Below, one piece after another: positions 16,932-24,385 of a DNA stretch of 28,032 nucleotides. The stretch is from an uncultured Prevotella sp. GTDB taxonomy: Bacteria; Bacteroidota; Bacteroidia; Bacteroidales; Bacteroidaceae. The notes beneath the pieces are model-generated. The model did no database searches, was not told the origin of the DNA, and saw only the letters and a program-made list of their open reading frames with translations. Each line of letters starts with the position of its first letter. The stretch's first letter is position 1. The stretch covers positions 1 to 28,032 of the forward strand of contig CAJKQX010000028.1 in NCBI GenBank assembly GCA_905202125.1, given 5' to 3'. Both the position numbers and the translations under genes were made by a program.

Positions 16932-16998
16932 CCAAAAGGGGCCCTTCGGGAATGCAAAAGGGACCCTTTTAGGATGCGAAAGGGCCCCTTTCGGACCC
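16932..16998. repeat. Three tandem GC-rich palindromic units
   Basis: Three units of 22-23 bp, each built around a near-palindrome: AAAAGGGGCCCTT, AAAAGGGACCCTTTT and CGAAAGGGCCCCTTTCG, separated by GGAATG and GGATG. A decayed fourth unit may follow (about 16999-17022). The arrangement recalls REP/BIME-type intergenic repeats. Confidence 0.65.
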
Positions 16999-17200
16999 TA
17001 AGTCGGGCACTTTTGGAACCCGATTTTGCCCCATTTTTGACGATTTTTGGTGTTTTTTGTGTTAACGGTTGCTGATATTCTCTTTGCCGGCGATGTGATT
17101 TCTCTGTTTATCAATGATTTACAAAAACAGCTCAAAACTCGCGTATTTGCGCCCATCGGATTTTAATTTTGAAATGATTGCCTAAATTTGGCAGTTAGGG

Positions 17201-17236
17201 TGAATATTTATACATTTTGGAATGCATAAATATTCA
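17201..17236. repeat. AT-rich inverted repeat, 16-bp arms
   Basis: Arms 17201-17216 and 17221-17236 pair over 15 of 16 positions around a TTGG loop (TGAATATTTATACATT against its near-complement). There is no T-run beyond, so this is unlikely to be a terminator. Confidence 0.75.
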
Positions 17237-17300
17237 GTTTCGGGAGAAAAAAGCAAAAACACAATGAGCGAATGAATGCCGATGTCGGATGGGTCAGACA

Positions 17301-17345
17301 ACGAAAAAACCGCAAAGTATCATTACTACTTTGCGGTTTTTTCGT
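17301..17345. terminator. Bidirectional terminator between priA and the FadL-type gene
   Basis: A 19-bp perfect stem (17301-17319 with 17327-17345) and a 7-nt loop. Six A residues in one arm and six T in the other give a U-run in both directions. It ends the minus-strand OmpP1/FadL gene, whose stop is 43 bp away, and blocks plus-strand read-through. Confidence 0.9.
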
Positions 17346-17387
17346 CATCCCGATATATAATTGCTCTTGAGGCAGAGTCAATAATGT

Positions 17388-18890
17388 TTACAATGTGAGG
17401 TCCACGCCTAAACCGAGCACGCGGTTGGTGCGTGTAAACGAATTGCTCACGGTCATATTGCCTGAGGTCTCTGTCTTGTCGTAATCCTCGTAATTGGTCT
17501 GGAAATAAGCGGCATTGATTTTCACTTTGGGAGTGACGTTCACGCCCACACCGAAACCGAAAGAATAGCTGCTGACATTGAAACTGATGTCATTCATGAA
17601 ACTGTCCTCGAAATCGTATGATGTCTTCTGTAAGCCGGCACTAATCTGCACATACTTATTGATGTCATACTCTGCTCCTGCGAGATACTCGTTGCTGTTG
17701 CCGAGTTTGTCGCCGGTGTACTGTCTTGTGTCCGTATCAAAGTAATGGTGATAGCCCGCCATGACCCTCAGCGAGGGTAGAATCTCATATTGCGCACCGA
17801 GGGTGAGCAACGCCGGAGAGTCCTCAGCTACGATTTTGCCATCCTTAAATTTGTCGAGCATGGCTATGTTGGATGCACTGAGGCTGTTGGCCGACTTGTT
17901 CTTCAGGCGCATACGAGTCTTGAACTCATACTTGGCAGCGAGATTGAGCTTGCCCAGTTTATAATCGATACCGATGATGGGAGCGATACCCCAACCTGTC
18001 TGGTCGCAGTTGAGCTCGATGTCCTCAGTCATCTGTGAATATCCGTTCATCTGTGCGGCCTGCGCTCTGGCGGCGGCAGCCTCTTCGGTCATGCCCAAAG
18101 CATCATAACGTCCGGCAGCCTCAGTGAGAGTGGATGCCAGTTTGTTGAAGAATGCAGGTGCGGAAACCATTGACGGCAGTCCCCCTATGCTCTGCTGCAA
18201 GGAGATGTTTTTCACATATCCGTAATAGTTGGACGTGCCGTAGAGCATACGTGCGCCGCCATATACGGAGAGATTGTCTGTGACTTTGTATGTAGCGCCG
18301 AGTGTGAATCCGTAATAATACTGGCGTCCGCGCATGAAAGGCTCGTAACCGTATCCGCCGGTGAGCTGTGTGCCCATGGCAGCCAGACTGTTGTTGATGC
18401 CGGCAGCCAGAAGAGATGCGGGAATGGAGGCTACTACTCCCTCAAACGAACCGAGTCCGTCTTCAAACTCGCACTTGCCGCCGCCACCGGTAATGGCAAA
18501 TCCGAACTGTACGCTCCATTTGTCCCGAACGTATGCAGCCTGAACAGACGGGATGACGGGAGCATCGGCCACACCTTTGAACTGATGCACATAGTTGTTG
18601 TCGGCGGAGGCCGGTCTGTTCACGTTGTATTTGAAGAGGTCGCCATAGCCTGTCAGTATAGTACGGGTCTGATGTGCATTCTGAAGATTAAGCGACAGAT
18701 GAAAGCCATTGGTCAGAAAAGCCACACCGGCAGGATTGCTGTATACGCCGTCGATACCGATGGCACCGTCACGCGCTGGATTTCTTAAAAAAAGGATGTT
18801 CTGATTGGTGTTTGTAAGCAAACCGCCTGCAAAAACGGAGCAGACAGTGTTCATCAATATTGCCAGACAGGCAAATTTAAATTTATTCAT
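17388..18890 (-). CDS. OmpP1/FadL family outer-membrane transporter
   Basis: A 500-aa outer-membrane beta-barrel of the FadL/TodX family, which takes up long-chain fatty acids or other hydrophobic compounds. The frame is open further upstream, but the ATG at 18890 gives a clean signal peptide (MNKFKFACLAILMNTVCSVFAG), so it is chosen. The N-terminal region carries NPAGVAFL, matching the family's NPAG motif, within the plug part. Many barrel strands follow, and the protein ends in GLGVDLTL. An Ala-rich segment at about residues 245-290 is probably an extracellular or hatch loop. A -7-like box lies 28 bp upstream. It is downstream of pgpH on the same strand. Confidence 0.9.
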   Translation of the reverse strand: MNKFKFACLAILMNTVCSVFAGGLLTNTNQNILFLRNPARDGAIGIDGVYSNPAGVAFLTNGFHLSLNLQNAHQTRTILTGYGDLFKYNVNRPASADNNYVHQFKGVADAPVIPSVQAAYVRDKWSVQFGFAITGGGGKCEFEDGLGSFEGVVASIPASLLAAGINNSLAAMGTQLTGGYGYEPFMRGRQYYYGFTLGATYKVTDNLSVYGGARMLYGTSNYYGYVKNISLQQSIGGLPSMVSAPAFFNKLASTLTEAAGRYDALGMTEEAAAARAQAAQMNGYSQMTEDIELNCDQTGWGIAPIIGIDYKLGKLNLAAKYEFKTRMRLKNKSANSLSASNIAMLDKFKDGKIVAEDSPALLTLGAQYEILPSLRVMAGYHHYFDTDTRQYTGDKLGNSNEYLAGAEYDINKYVQISAGLQKTSYDFEDSFMNDISFNVSSYSFGFGVGVNVTPKVKINAAYFQTNYEDYDKTETSGNMTVSNSFTRTNRVLGLGVDLTL

Positions 18891-18917
18891 CTTAATAATA
18901 TTTAAAATAATTGGCCG

Positions 18918-18925
18918 CAAAGTTA
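18918..18925 (-). promoter_or_regulatory. Putative -7 box of the FadL-type gene
   Basis: On the minus strand this reads TAACTTTG, matching TAnnTTTG, 27 bp before the chosen ATG at 18890. This supports that ATG over the upstream one at 18920, which would overlap the box. Confidence 0.5.
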
Positions 18926-19060
18926 TGAATATTGTTCTGTTTTTCCGGTAAGTGACCGAAAATTTTAATATCTATTAACTTTTTAGATGGAAAACATGCA
19001 CATGCAATCTGTGTAGGGGAGAGTGTTGCTGCCCTACACTGACATGCATAATAAGTTGGA

Positions 19061-21157
19061 TCAAATCCACCAGTTGCGTTTTCTGCGCTTGGTCTTGCTG
19101 TTCTCCTTGTCCTTGAGTTCGGGATAAGAGATGCGGGTATGATAGATGGCCTTGAGACGTTCGATGAGAATCTGCTTGGTTTGTTCGATATCACGGAAGG
19201 TGATGGGACACTCCTTGAAATAGCCCTCTGATACCTGATTGTCTATGAGGCGGTTGACGAGCGAACTGATGCTCTCCTCGGTGTACACCTTGAGCGAACG
19301 CGAGGCCGCCTCCACCCCGTCGGTCATCATCAGTATGGCCTGTTCGCAAGTGAACGGGTTGGGACCTGGATATCTGAAGGGTTCGGGATCATCCTCCTTG
19401 TCGGGATTCTCATTCTTGTATTTGATATAGAAATAGCGGGCCACACCTGTGCCGTGGTGAGTAAGGATGAAATCCTTGATAATATTGGGCAGATGGGCTT
19501 TCTCGGCCATCTTCACGCCCTCGGTGACGTGTCCGACAACGATTCGCGCACTCTCCTTGTAGGGCATGGATTCGTGAGGATTGACGCCCGCCTGGTTTTC
19601 GGTGAAGAACACGGGGTCTGCCATCTTGCCAATGTCATGATAGAGTGCCCCGGTACGCACGAGCAGACTGTTGGCCCCGATACGGTTGGATATCTCTGCC
19701 GCGAGGTTGCCTACCATAATGGAGTGTTGAAAGGTGCCGGGAGCCTTCTCGCTGAGGTCGCGCAGCAGTCCGCGGTTGGTATTGGAGAGTTCGAAGAGAG
19801 TGATGTTGGACGTGAAATCGAATGTCTTCTCGATGATGAACATGAGCGGATAGGACAGGAGCAACAACACTCCGTTGACCGCGAAATAATAGTACATCTC
19901 CTGATCCATCATGGGGAAATCGGTGTCCTGCATCATCTGCAAGGCAAAGAACACCGTGATGCTGCCCAACGACACAAGCAGCGCCGTCTTGAACACCTGC
20001 GAACGATGCACAAGTTCACGGAGCGAGTAGATGGCTATGAGGCCTGCGGCAAGCTGGATAATGATAAACTCGTACTGATACTTGACGGCCGCAGTACACA
20101 CAAGAATCATCGTGGCGTGGGTGATGAAGGCCGTGCGCGAGTCCATGAATATACGGACGAACATAGGCGCCATGGCAAAGGGAATGATATAGACGCTGAA
20201 GAAATTGTGACGGATGATGAACGACACCATTATCGGAAAGAGTGTGATCATGGTGTAGAGCATGGCGATGTTGCGCGTCTTGCTGAAATAATCGCGGCGG
20301 AACAGCACAAGATACATTGTGAAGAGCACGACCATGACGGTCACGAAGATGATCTGTCCGATGATGGTGGTGGTGAACTGAAGCGAGGACGACGAGCGCC
20401 GTTGCATCTCGCGCTCGAACGAGTCGAGCACACGGTAGGTGTATTCATCGACGATATCGCCGCGGTCGATTATCTTCTGTCCGCTCATCATCATGCCGCT
20501 GGCCGGCGGTATGCTGCTGAGCAGGTCGCTCTTCTCTGTCTCGTTGCGTTGCTTGTCGTATATGAGGTTGGGCTCGATATAATTGTTGAGGTTGCATTTC
20601 TGGAGAGCGGAGCGGAGCGGTTCGAGACGTTCGTCCTTGAAGAGATACTCGTAGGCCGACATGGTGGAGAAGAGATTGTCCAGTCCGAAGGCCTGTGCGT
20701 TGTTGCCGTCGACGATGCGTATCATGGCGGTGGAGTCGCGGTGCATCTCGTTGTATTCCGGCGTATCCATGATGCCCGAACTGTAAAGGCTGTGGAGACG
20801 GTCGGCTATGATTTCCATATACTGTGTGGAGAGAGCATGGGAACCGTCGTGAAAATCAGACCAGAATTTCTTCAACTGGATGTTTTCCACATTCTTGTCG
20901 TAGTTGTAGTAAGGCTGGTACGACCTGAGTACGGAGTCTTCCTGCTGCCTGATCACCTCGTCGGTCTTGTAGATGGGAAAATCGAACTTGGCGATGAAAG
21001 TGCCATAGGACCACGGTTTGCCGATGTCATACCGGTAATGCTTGCCTTCGGTGCGCGGCAGCGACCACACAATCACAGACACGGTGACAGCAATGAGTGA
21101 CAAATGAATCAGTATGTTCTGCCACAAATTATTTCTCTTGTTATTAAAAATATTCAT
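19061..21157 (-). CDS. pgpH: 7TM-HD family c-di-AMP phosphodiesterase (PgpH/YqfF-like)
   Basis: A 698-aa membrane protein whose family hydrolyses the second messenger c-di-AMP. The order is: an N-terminal transmembrane helix (about 15-32), a periplasmic 7TMR-HDED-type domain (about 45-275), seven transmembrane helices (about 283-460) and a cytoplasmic HD phosphohydrolase domain (about 470-650). The HD motif is intact: H478 (FQHSIM), H507-D508 (YHDIGK), then HVTEGVK, THHGTG and a final Asp in MMTDGVEAASR. A basic tail (KTKRRKRNWWI) ends it. It is divergent from gltX with 116 bp between them and lies 170 bp upstream of the FadL-type gene. Confidence 0.92.
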   Translation of the reverse strand: MNIFNNKRNNLWQNILIHLSLIAVTVSVIVWSLPRTEGKHYRYDIGKPWSYGTFIAKFDFPIYKTDEVIRQQEDSVLRSYQPYYNYDKNVENIQLKKFWSDFHDGSHALSTQYMEIIADRLHSLYSSGIMDTPEYNEMHRDSTAMIRIVDGNNAQAFGLDNLFSTMSAYEYLFKDERLEPLRSALQKCNLNNYIEPNLIYDKQRNETEKSDLLSSIPPASGMMMSGQKIIDRGDIVDEYTYRVLDSFEREMQRRSSSSLQFTTTIIGQIIFVTVMVVLFTMYLVLFRRDYFSKTRNIAMLYTMITLFPIMVSFIIRHNFFSVYIIPFAMAPMFVRIFMDSRTAFITHATMILVCTAAVKYQYEFIIIQLAAGLIAIYSLRELVHRSQVFKTALLVSLGSITVFFALQMMQDTDFPMMDQEMYYYFAVNGVLLLLSYPLMFIIEKTFDFTSNITLFELSNTNRGLLRDLSEKAPGTFQHSIMVGNLAAEISNRIGANSLLVRTGALYHDIGKMADPVFFTENQAGVNPHESMPYKESARIVVGHVTEGVKMAEKAHLPNIIKDFILTHHGTGVARYFYIKYKNENPDKEDDPEPFRYPGPNPFTCEQAILMMTDGVEAASRSLKVYTEESISSLVNRLIDNQVSEGYFKECPITFRDIEQTKQILIERLKAIYHTRISYPELKDKENSKTKRRKRNWWI

Positions 21158-21187
21158 TGTGTTAATCGTATTATTCCGTTTGTATTG

Positions 21188-21195
21188 CGAAAGTA
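21188..21195 (-). promoter_or_regulatory. Possible -7 box of pgpH
   Basis: On the minus strand this reads TACTTTCG, one mismatch from TAnnTTTG, about 30 bp before the pgpH start. Weak evidence. Confidence 0.3.
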
Positions 21196-21228
21196 ATAAA
21201 AAAAAGCATAGGATTGGGAAAAAAGTAG

Positions 21229-21236
21229 TATTTTTG
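21229..21236 (+). promoter_or_regulatory. Putative -7 box of gltX
   Basis: TATTTTTG fits TAnnTTTG and lies 37 bp upstream of the gltX ATG in the divergent gltX-pgpH gap. Confidence 0.5.
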
Positions 21237-21273
21237 CAGAAAATTTATACAATAAATATAACATTTTTATTCA

Positions 21274-22791
21274 ATGTCAGACAGAAAAGTCCGGGTGCGC
21301 TTTGCACCCAGCCCCACAGGTCCGTTGCACATCGGCGGTGTGCGTACGGCATTGTATAACTATCTTTTTGCGCGCCAACACGGCGGCGACCTCGTATTCA
21401 GAATAGAGGACACGGACAGCAATCGTTTTGTACCGGGAGCGGAGGAATACATCATAGAATCGTTCAGATGGCTCGGTATCAAGTTTGACGAGGGTGTGTC
21501 GTTCGGCGGCGAGTATGGTCCGTACCGCCAAAGCGAAAGACGAAGCATATATCGCAAGTACGTGGACCGGCTGCTCGACGAGGGCAAGGCATACATCGCT
21601 TTTGACACTCCGGAGGAGCTTGAGGCCAAACGCTCGGAGATAAAGAATTTCCAATATGACGCCCACACACGTATGATGATGAACAACTCTCTCGTGCTGG
21701 GCGAGGAAGAGACCGACAAGCGTATAGCCGACGGTCAGCAGTACGTGGTGCGTTTCAAAATAGAACCGGGAACGGAGGTGCACGTGAACGACATGATCAG
21801 AGGCGACGTCACGATAAAGAGCGACATCCTCGATGACAAAGTGCTGTTCAAGAGTGCCGACGAACTGCCCACATATCATCTGGCAAACATCGTGGACGAC
21901 CATCTCATGAAAATCTCTCACGTCATACGCGGTGAGGAATGGTTGCCGAGCGCACCTCTGCACGTGCTGCTCTACAAGGCTTTCGGATGGGAGGACACAA
22001 TGCCGGTATTCGCTCATCTGCCCCTACTGCTTAAGCCCGAGGGCAAAGGCAAACTGTCAAAGAGAGACGGCGACCGACTGGGATTCCCCGTATTCCCGCT
22101 CGAGTGGCACGACCCTAAGAGCGGAGAGATGTCATCGGGATACAGGGAAAGCGGTTATTTCCCGGAGGCTGTGGTCAATTTCCTGGCACTGCTGGGATGG
22201 AATCCGGGCACCGAGCAGGAACTTTTCACTCTCGATGAACTCGTGAACCTGTTCGACATCAAGAAATGTTCTAAGGCCGGAGCGCGTTTCGATTATCAGA
22301 AAGGCATCTGGTTCAACCATGAATACATCCTGCACAAGAGCAATGAGGAAATAGCATCGCTCTTTGCTCCGATAGTGGCCAACAACGGCATCGACGAGAG
22401 CATGGAACGTATCACCGAGGTGGTGGCCATGATGAAAGACCGCGTGAATTTCGTCAAAGAGCTGTGGCCCCTGTGCTCATTCTTCTTCATCGCACCGATG
22501 GAATATGATGCCAAGACCGTGAAGAAACGTTGGAAAGAAGACTCGGCGAAGGTGATGGGCGAACTGGCAACAGTGCTCGAGGGCATCGACGATTTCTCCA
22601 TCGAGGGACAGGAGCCGGTGGTCATGTCATGGGTGGAACAGGCCGGATACAAGCTCGGCGACGTGATGAACGCCTTCCGTCTGGCTCTCGTGGGTGAGGG
22701 CAAGGGTCCGGGAATGTTCGACATATCGGCTTTTCTCGGAAAAGAAGAGACCTTGCAGCGTCTGCGTCGCGCCATTGAAGTGCTCAAATAA
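21274..22791 (+). CDS. gltX: Glutamate-tRNA ligase
   Basis: A 505-aa class I aminoacyl-tRNA synthetase that charges tRNA-Glu with glutamate, using ATP in the cytosol. The N-terminus has the class I signature RFAPSPTGPLHIGG (HIGH at 19-22), and the KMSKS loop is KLSKR at 260-264. DHLMKISHVIRGEEWLPS lies in the catalytic domain, and the C-terminal anticodon-binding half is complete. Length is normal. It shares a strand with waaA, whose start is only 50 bp downstream, so the two are probably one transcript ending at the terminator at 24104. Confidence 0.97.
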   Translation: MSDRKVRVRFAPSPTGPLHIGGVRTALYNYLFARQHGGDLVFRIEDTDSNRFVPGAEEYIIESFRWLGIKFDEGVSFGGEYGPYRQSERRSIYRKYVDRLLDEGKAYIAFDTPEELEAKRSEIKNFQYDAHTRMMMNNSLVLGEEETDKRIADGQQYVVRFKIEPGTEVHVNDMIRGDVTIKSDILDDKVLFKSADELPTYHLANIVDDHLMKISHVIRGEEWLPSAPLHVLLYKAFGWEDTMPVFAHLPLLLKPEGKGKLSKRDGDRLGFPVFPLEWHDPKSGEMSSGYRESGYFPEAVVNFLALLGWNPGTEQELFTLDELVNLFDIKKCSKAGARFDYQKGIWFNHEYILHKSNEEIASLFAPIVANNGIDESMERITEVVAMMKDRVNFVKELWPLCSFFFIAPMEYDAKTVKKRWKEDSAKVMGELATVLEGIDDFSIEGQEPVVMSWVEQAGYKLGDVMNAFRLALVGEGKGPGMFDISAFLGKEETLQRLRRAIEVLK

Positions 22792-22841
22792 ACGTTTAAA
22801 ATACTTTTACCTTACGGGGCAAACAAAATATATCAGTGGTT

Positions 22842-24083
22842 GTGTATAATATAATAATTTTTTTATATCTCCTGGGCGTGGCCGTCTGTAGCATCTTCAG
22901 CAAGAAAGTGAGGAAGATGTGGAAGGGCGAGCGACGCACAATAGATATATTAAAAGAAAAGGTGGATCCGCAGGCTCGTTACGTGTGGTTTCATGCAGCA
23001 TCGCTGGGCGAATTTGAGCAAGGTCGTCCTCTCATCGAAAAAATACGGGGCGAGCATCCTGAATACAAGATTCTACTCACATTTTTCTCTCCTTCGGGAT
23101 ATGAGGTGCGCAAGGATTATAAGGGTGCCGACATCGTGTGCTATCTGCCGCTCGACACAATTCGCAACGCCCGCCGTTTTCTTCGGACGATAAGGCCGGA
23201 AATGGTGTTCTTCATCAAATATGAGTTCTGGTACAACTATCTGCACATTCTGCATCATCGTGGTGTGCCCGTATACAGTGTGTCGAGCATCTTCCGCCCC
23301 GAACAGGTGTTCTTCAAATGGTATGGCAAAGGATATGCTCACGTGCTGAAATGTTTCACCCGGTTTTTCGTTCAAAACGAGGAGAGCAAACAGTTGCTTG
23401 CAAAAATCGGAGTGGAAGAGGTCACCGTGATTGGCGACACACGTTTCGACCGTGTCATGCAGATAAAGGAAGAACACAAGAAACTGCCCATAATCGAGGC
23501 TTTCATTAATGGCGAGGACGGTATGCAGAAGAACGCAAACAAGGTGTTTGTGGCCGGATCAAGCTGGATGCCGGACGAAGAGATATTCTTGAAATACTTT
23601 GATGAGCACAAGGACTGGAAACTGATTGTGGCTCCACACGTGATAAGCGAGGACCATCTGTCCAAGATAATAGCCTTGGCACAAGGAAAAGTGGTGAGAT
23701 ACACACGCACGACTCCCGAGGAGGCGGCATCGGCTACGTGTATACTGATAGACTGTTTCGGACTGCTGTCTTCAATCTACGGTTATGGAGACGTGGCATA
23801 CGTGGGCGGCGGATTCGGCGTAGGCATACACAATGTGCTTGAGGCTGCGGTATGGGGAATGCCCGTGATATTCGGTCCTAACAACAAGCGATTTCAGGAA
23901 GCACAAGAGTTATTGACCGTAGGCGGAGCTTTTGAAATCAACGGATATGACGATTTCGCCTCACACATGGACAGATTCATCGCCGACGAGAGCACCATCA
24001 AGGAGTGTGGCAAGAAGGCTTTTGACTATGTAAAGAACAAATCGGGAGTAACCGACCGCATATTGGAAGACATCGGATTGTAA
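22842..24083 (+). CDS. waaA: 3-deoxy-D-manno-octulosonic acid (Kdo) transferase
   Basis: An inner-membrane-anchored glycosyltransferase that adds Kdo to lipid A precursor, the first step of LPS core assembly. It is about 413 aa. An N-terminal transmembrane anchor (YNIIIFLYLLGVAVCSIF) precedes two Rossmann-like domains: HAASLGEFEQGRPL with the catalytic-site Glu, KYEFWYNYL, GDTRFDRV, APHVISEDH, YVGGGFGVGIHNVLEA and GPNNKRFQEAQEL. No ATG is available. The GTG at 22842 gives the typical (M)YNIIIFLY start; a GTG at 22836 is also possible. Whether it adds one or two Kdo residues cannot be judged from sequence. Confidence 0.93.
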   Translation: MYNIIIFLYLLGVAVCSIFSKKVRKMWKGERRTIDILKEKVDPQARYVWFHAASLGEFEQGRPLIEKIRGEHPEYKILLTFFSPSGYEVRKDYKGADIVCYLPLDTIRNARRFLRTIRPEMVFFIKYEFWYNYLHILHHRGVPVYSVSSIFRPEQVFFKWYGKGYAHVLKCFTRFFVQNEESKQLLAKIGVEEVTVIGDTRFDRVMQIKEEHKKLPIIEAFINGEDGMQKNANKVFVAGSSWMPDEEIFLKYFDEHKDWKLIVAPHVISEDHLSKIIALAQGKVVRYTRTTPEEAASATCILIDCFGLLSSIYGYGDVAYVGGGFGVGIHNVLEAAVWGMPVIFGPNNKRFQEAQELLTVGGAFEINGYDDFASHMDRFIADESTIKECGKKAFDYVKNKSGVTDRILEDIGL

Positions 24084-24103
24084 AAAATCATACACTTAAA
24101 ACC

Positions 24104-24156
24104 ACAGAGACTGTGTCTGAAAATTCTCATTCGACACAGTCTCTGTCAGTTTTTAT
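24104..24156 (+). terminator. Terminator of gltX-waaA
   Basis: A 14-bp perfect stem (24104-24117 with 24133-24146, ACAGAGACTGTGTC) with a 15-nt loop, followed by CAGTTTTTATATT. It sits 20 bp after the waaA stop. Confidence 0.85.
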
Positions 24157-24175
24157 ATTATGCCTCATCAATAAA

Positions 24176-24369
24176 CCCAAATCGGTCATTAGACCGACAA
24201 TGGGCATGATTGATGATTATCATATTGTCTGTTCACGCGTTTTGGGCTTCTATTTGTCGTCTTGCTTCCCGTCTTGTCTCGCCATAGCCCGCTATGCCTT
24301 CGACAATACGGTCGCAATACAACAAATATAATCTCCAAAACTGCCATGAACTCTAATGACCGATTTGGG
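24176..24369. mobile_element. MITE-like element with 18-bp terminal inverted repeats
   Basis: The ends are a perfect 18-bp inverted repeat: CCCAAATCGGTCATTAGA at 24176-24193 and its exact complement at 24352-24369. The left end extends into a short internal hairpin (CGGTC-ATTA-GACCG). The 34 bp at 24174-24207 recur, with one mismatch, at the window's left edge (19-52). The total length of 194 bp and absence of a transposase suggest a non-autonomous element. No clear target-site duplication is visible at its edges. It lies 17 bp from the permease stop codon. Confidence 0.6.
24233..24325 (-). CDS. Possible 30-aa microprotein frame inside the element
   Basis: A 30-codon minus-strand frame starting with TTG encodes a charged peptide containing DRIVEGIAGYGETRREARR and ending in QIEAQNA. 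The composition (Arg, Glu, Ala, Gly) looks protein-like rather than random, and the tail would form a basic amphipathic helix. It lies wholly within the inverted-repeat element. There is no ATG and no convincing promoter, so it may be a remnant of a longer gene or chance. Confidence 0.2.
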   Translation of the reverse strand: MLYCDRIVEGIAGYGETRREARRQIEAQNA

Positions 24370-24385
24370 ATAAATGAGACGGTAA

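Larger units (their letters stand above)
16734..17387. other. 654-bp gene-free region rich in palindromes
   Basis: No credible open frame lies between the convergent ends of priA and the FadL-type gene. In order it contains the priA hairpin, a 9-bp-period ATAAG repeat (16889-16913), three tandem GC-rich palindromes (16932-16998), a stretch with many TTTTTGG-like runs (about 17005-17065), an AT-rich unique-looking segment, a long hairpin (17201-17236) and a bidirectional terminator (17301-17345). The base composition differs clearly from the flanking genes. It may be a decayed or non-autonomous repeat element. Confidence 0.7.
24084..24385. other. 302-bp convergent intergenic region
   Basis: It lies between the 3' ends of waaA and the permease gene. 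It holds the waaA terminator and, filling most of the rest, a 194-bp element with terminal inverted repeats (24176-24369). Small open frames on both strands look spurious, apart from the 30-codon one noted inside the element. Confidence 0.7.

Noticed and set aside
16932..16998. Tandem repeats resembling a CRISPR array
   Set aside because: Units are contiguous palindromes of 22-23 bp with no unique spacers, and no cas genes are nearby.
18892..19194. Minus-strand open frame of 100 codons between pgpH and the FadL-type gene
   Set aside because: It begins inside the 3' end of pgpH in another frame and ends at the FadL-type start; the product is Ser/Arg/Asn-rich without features.
19454..21100. 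Long plus-strand open frame of 548 codons
   Set aside because: It is exactly antisense to pgpH, whose HD motifs and membrane segments are intact; its own product is rich in His, Glu and Val with no recognisable domain, as expected for a codon-bias shadow.
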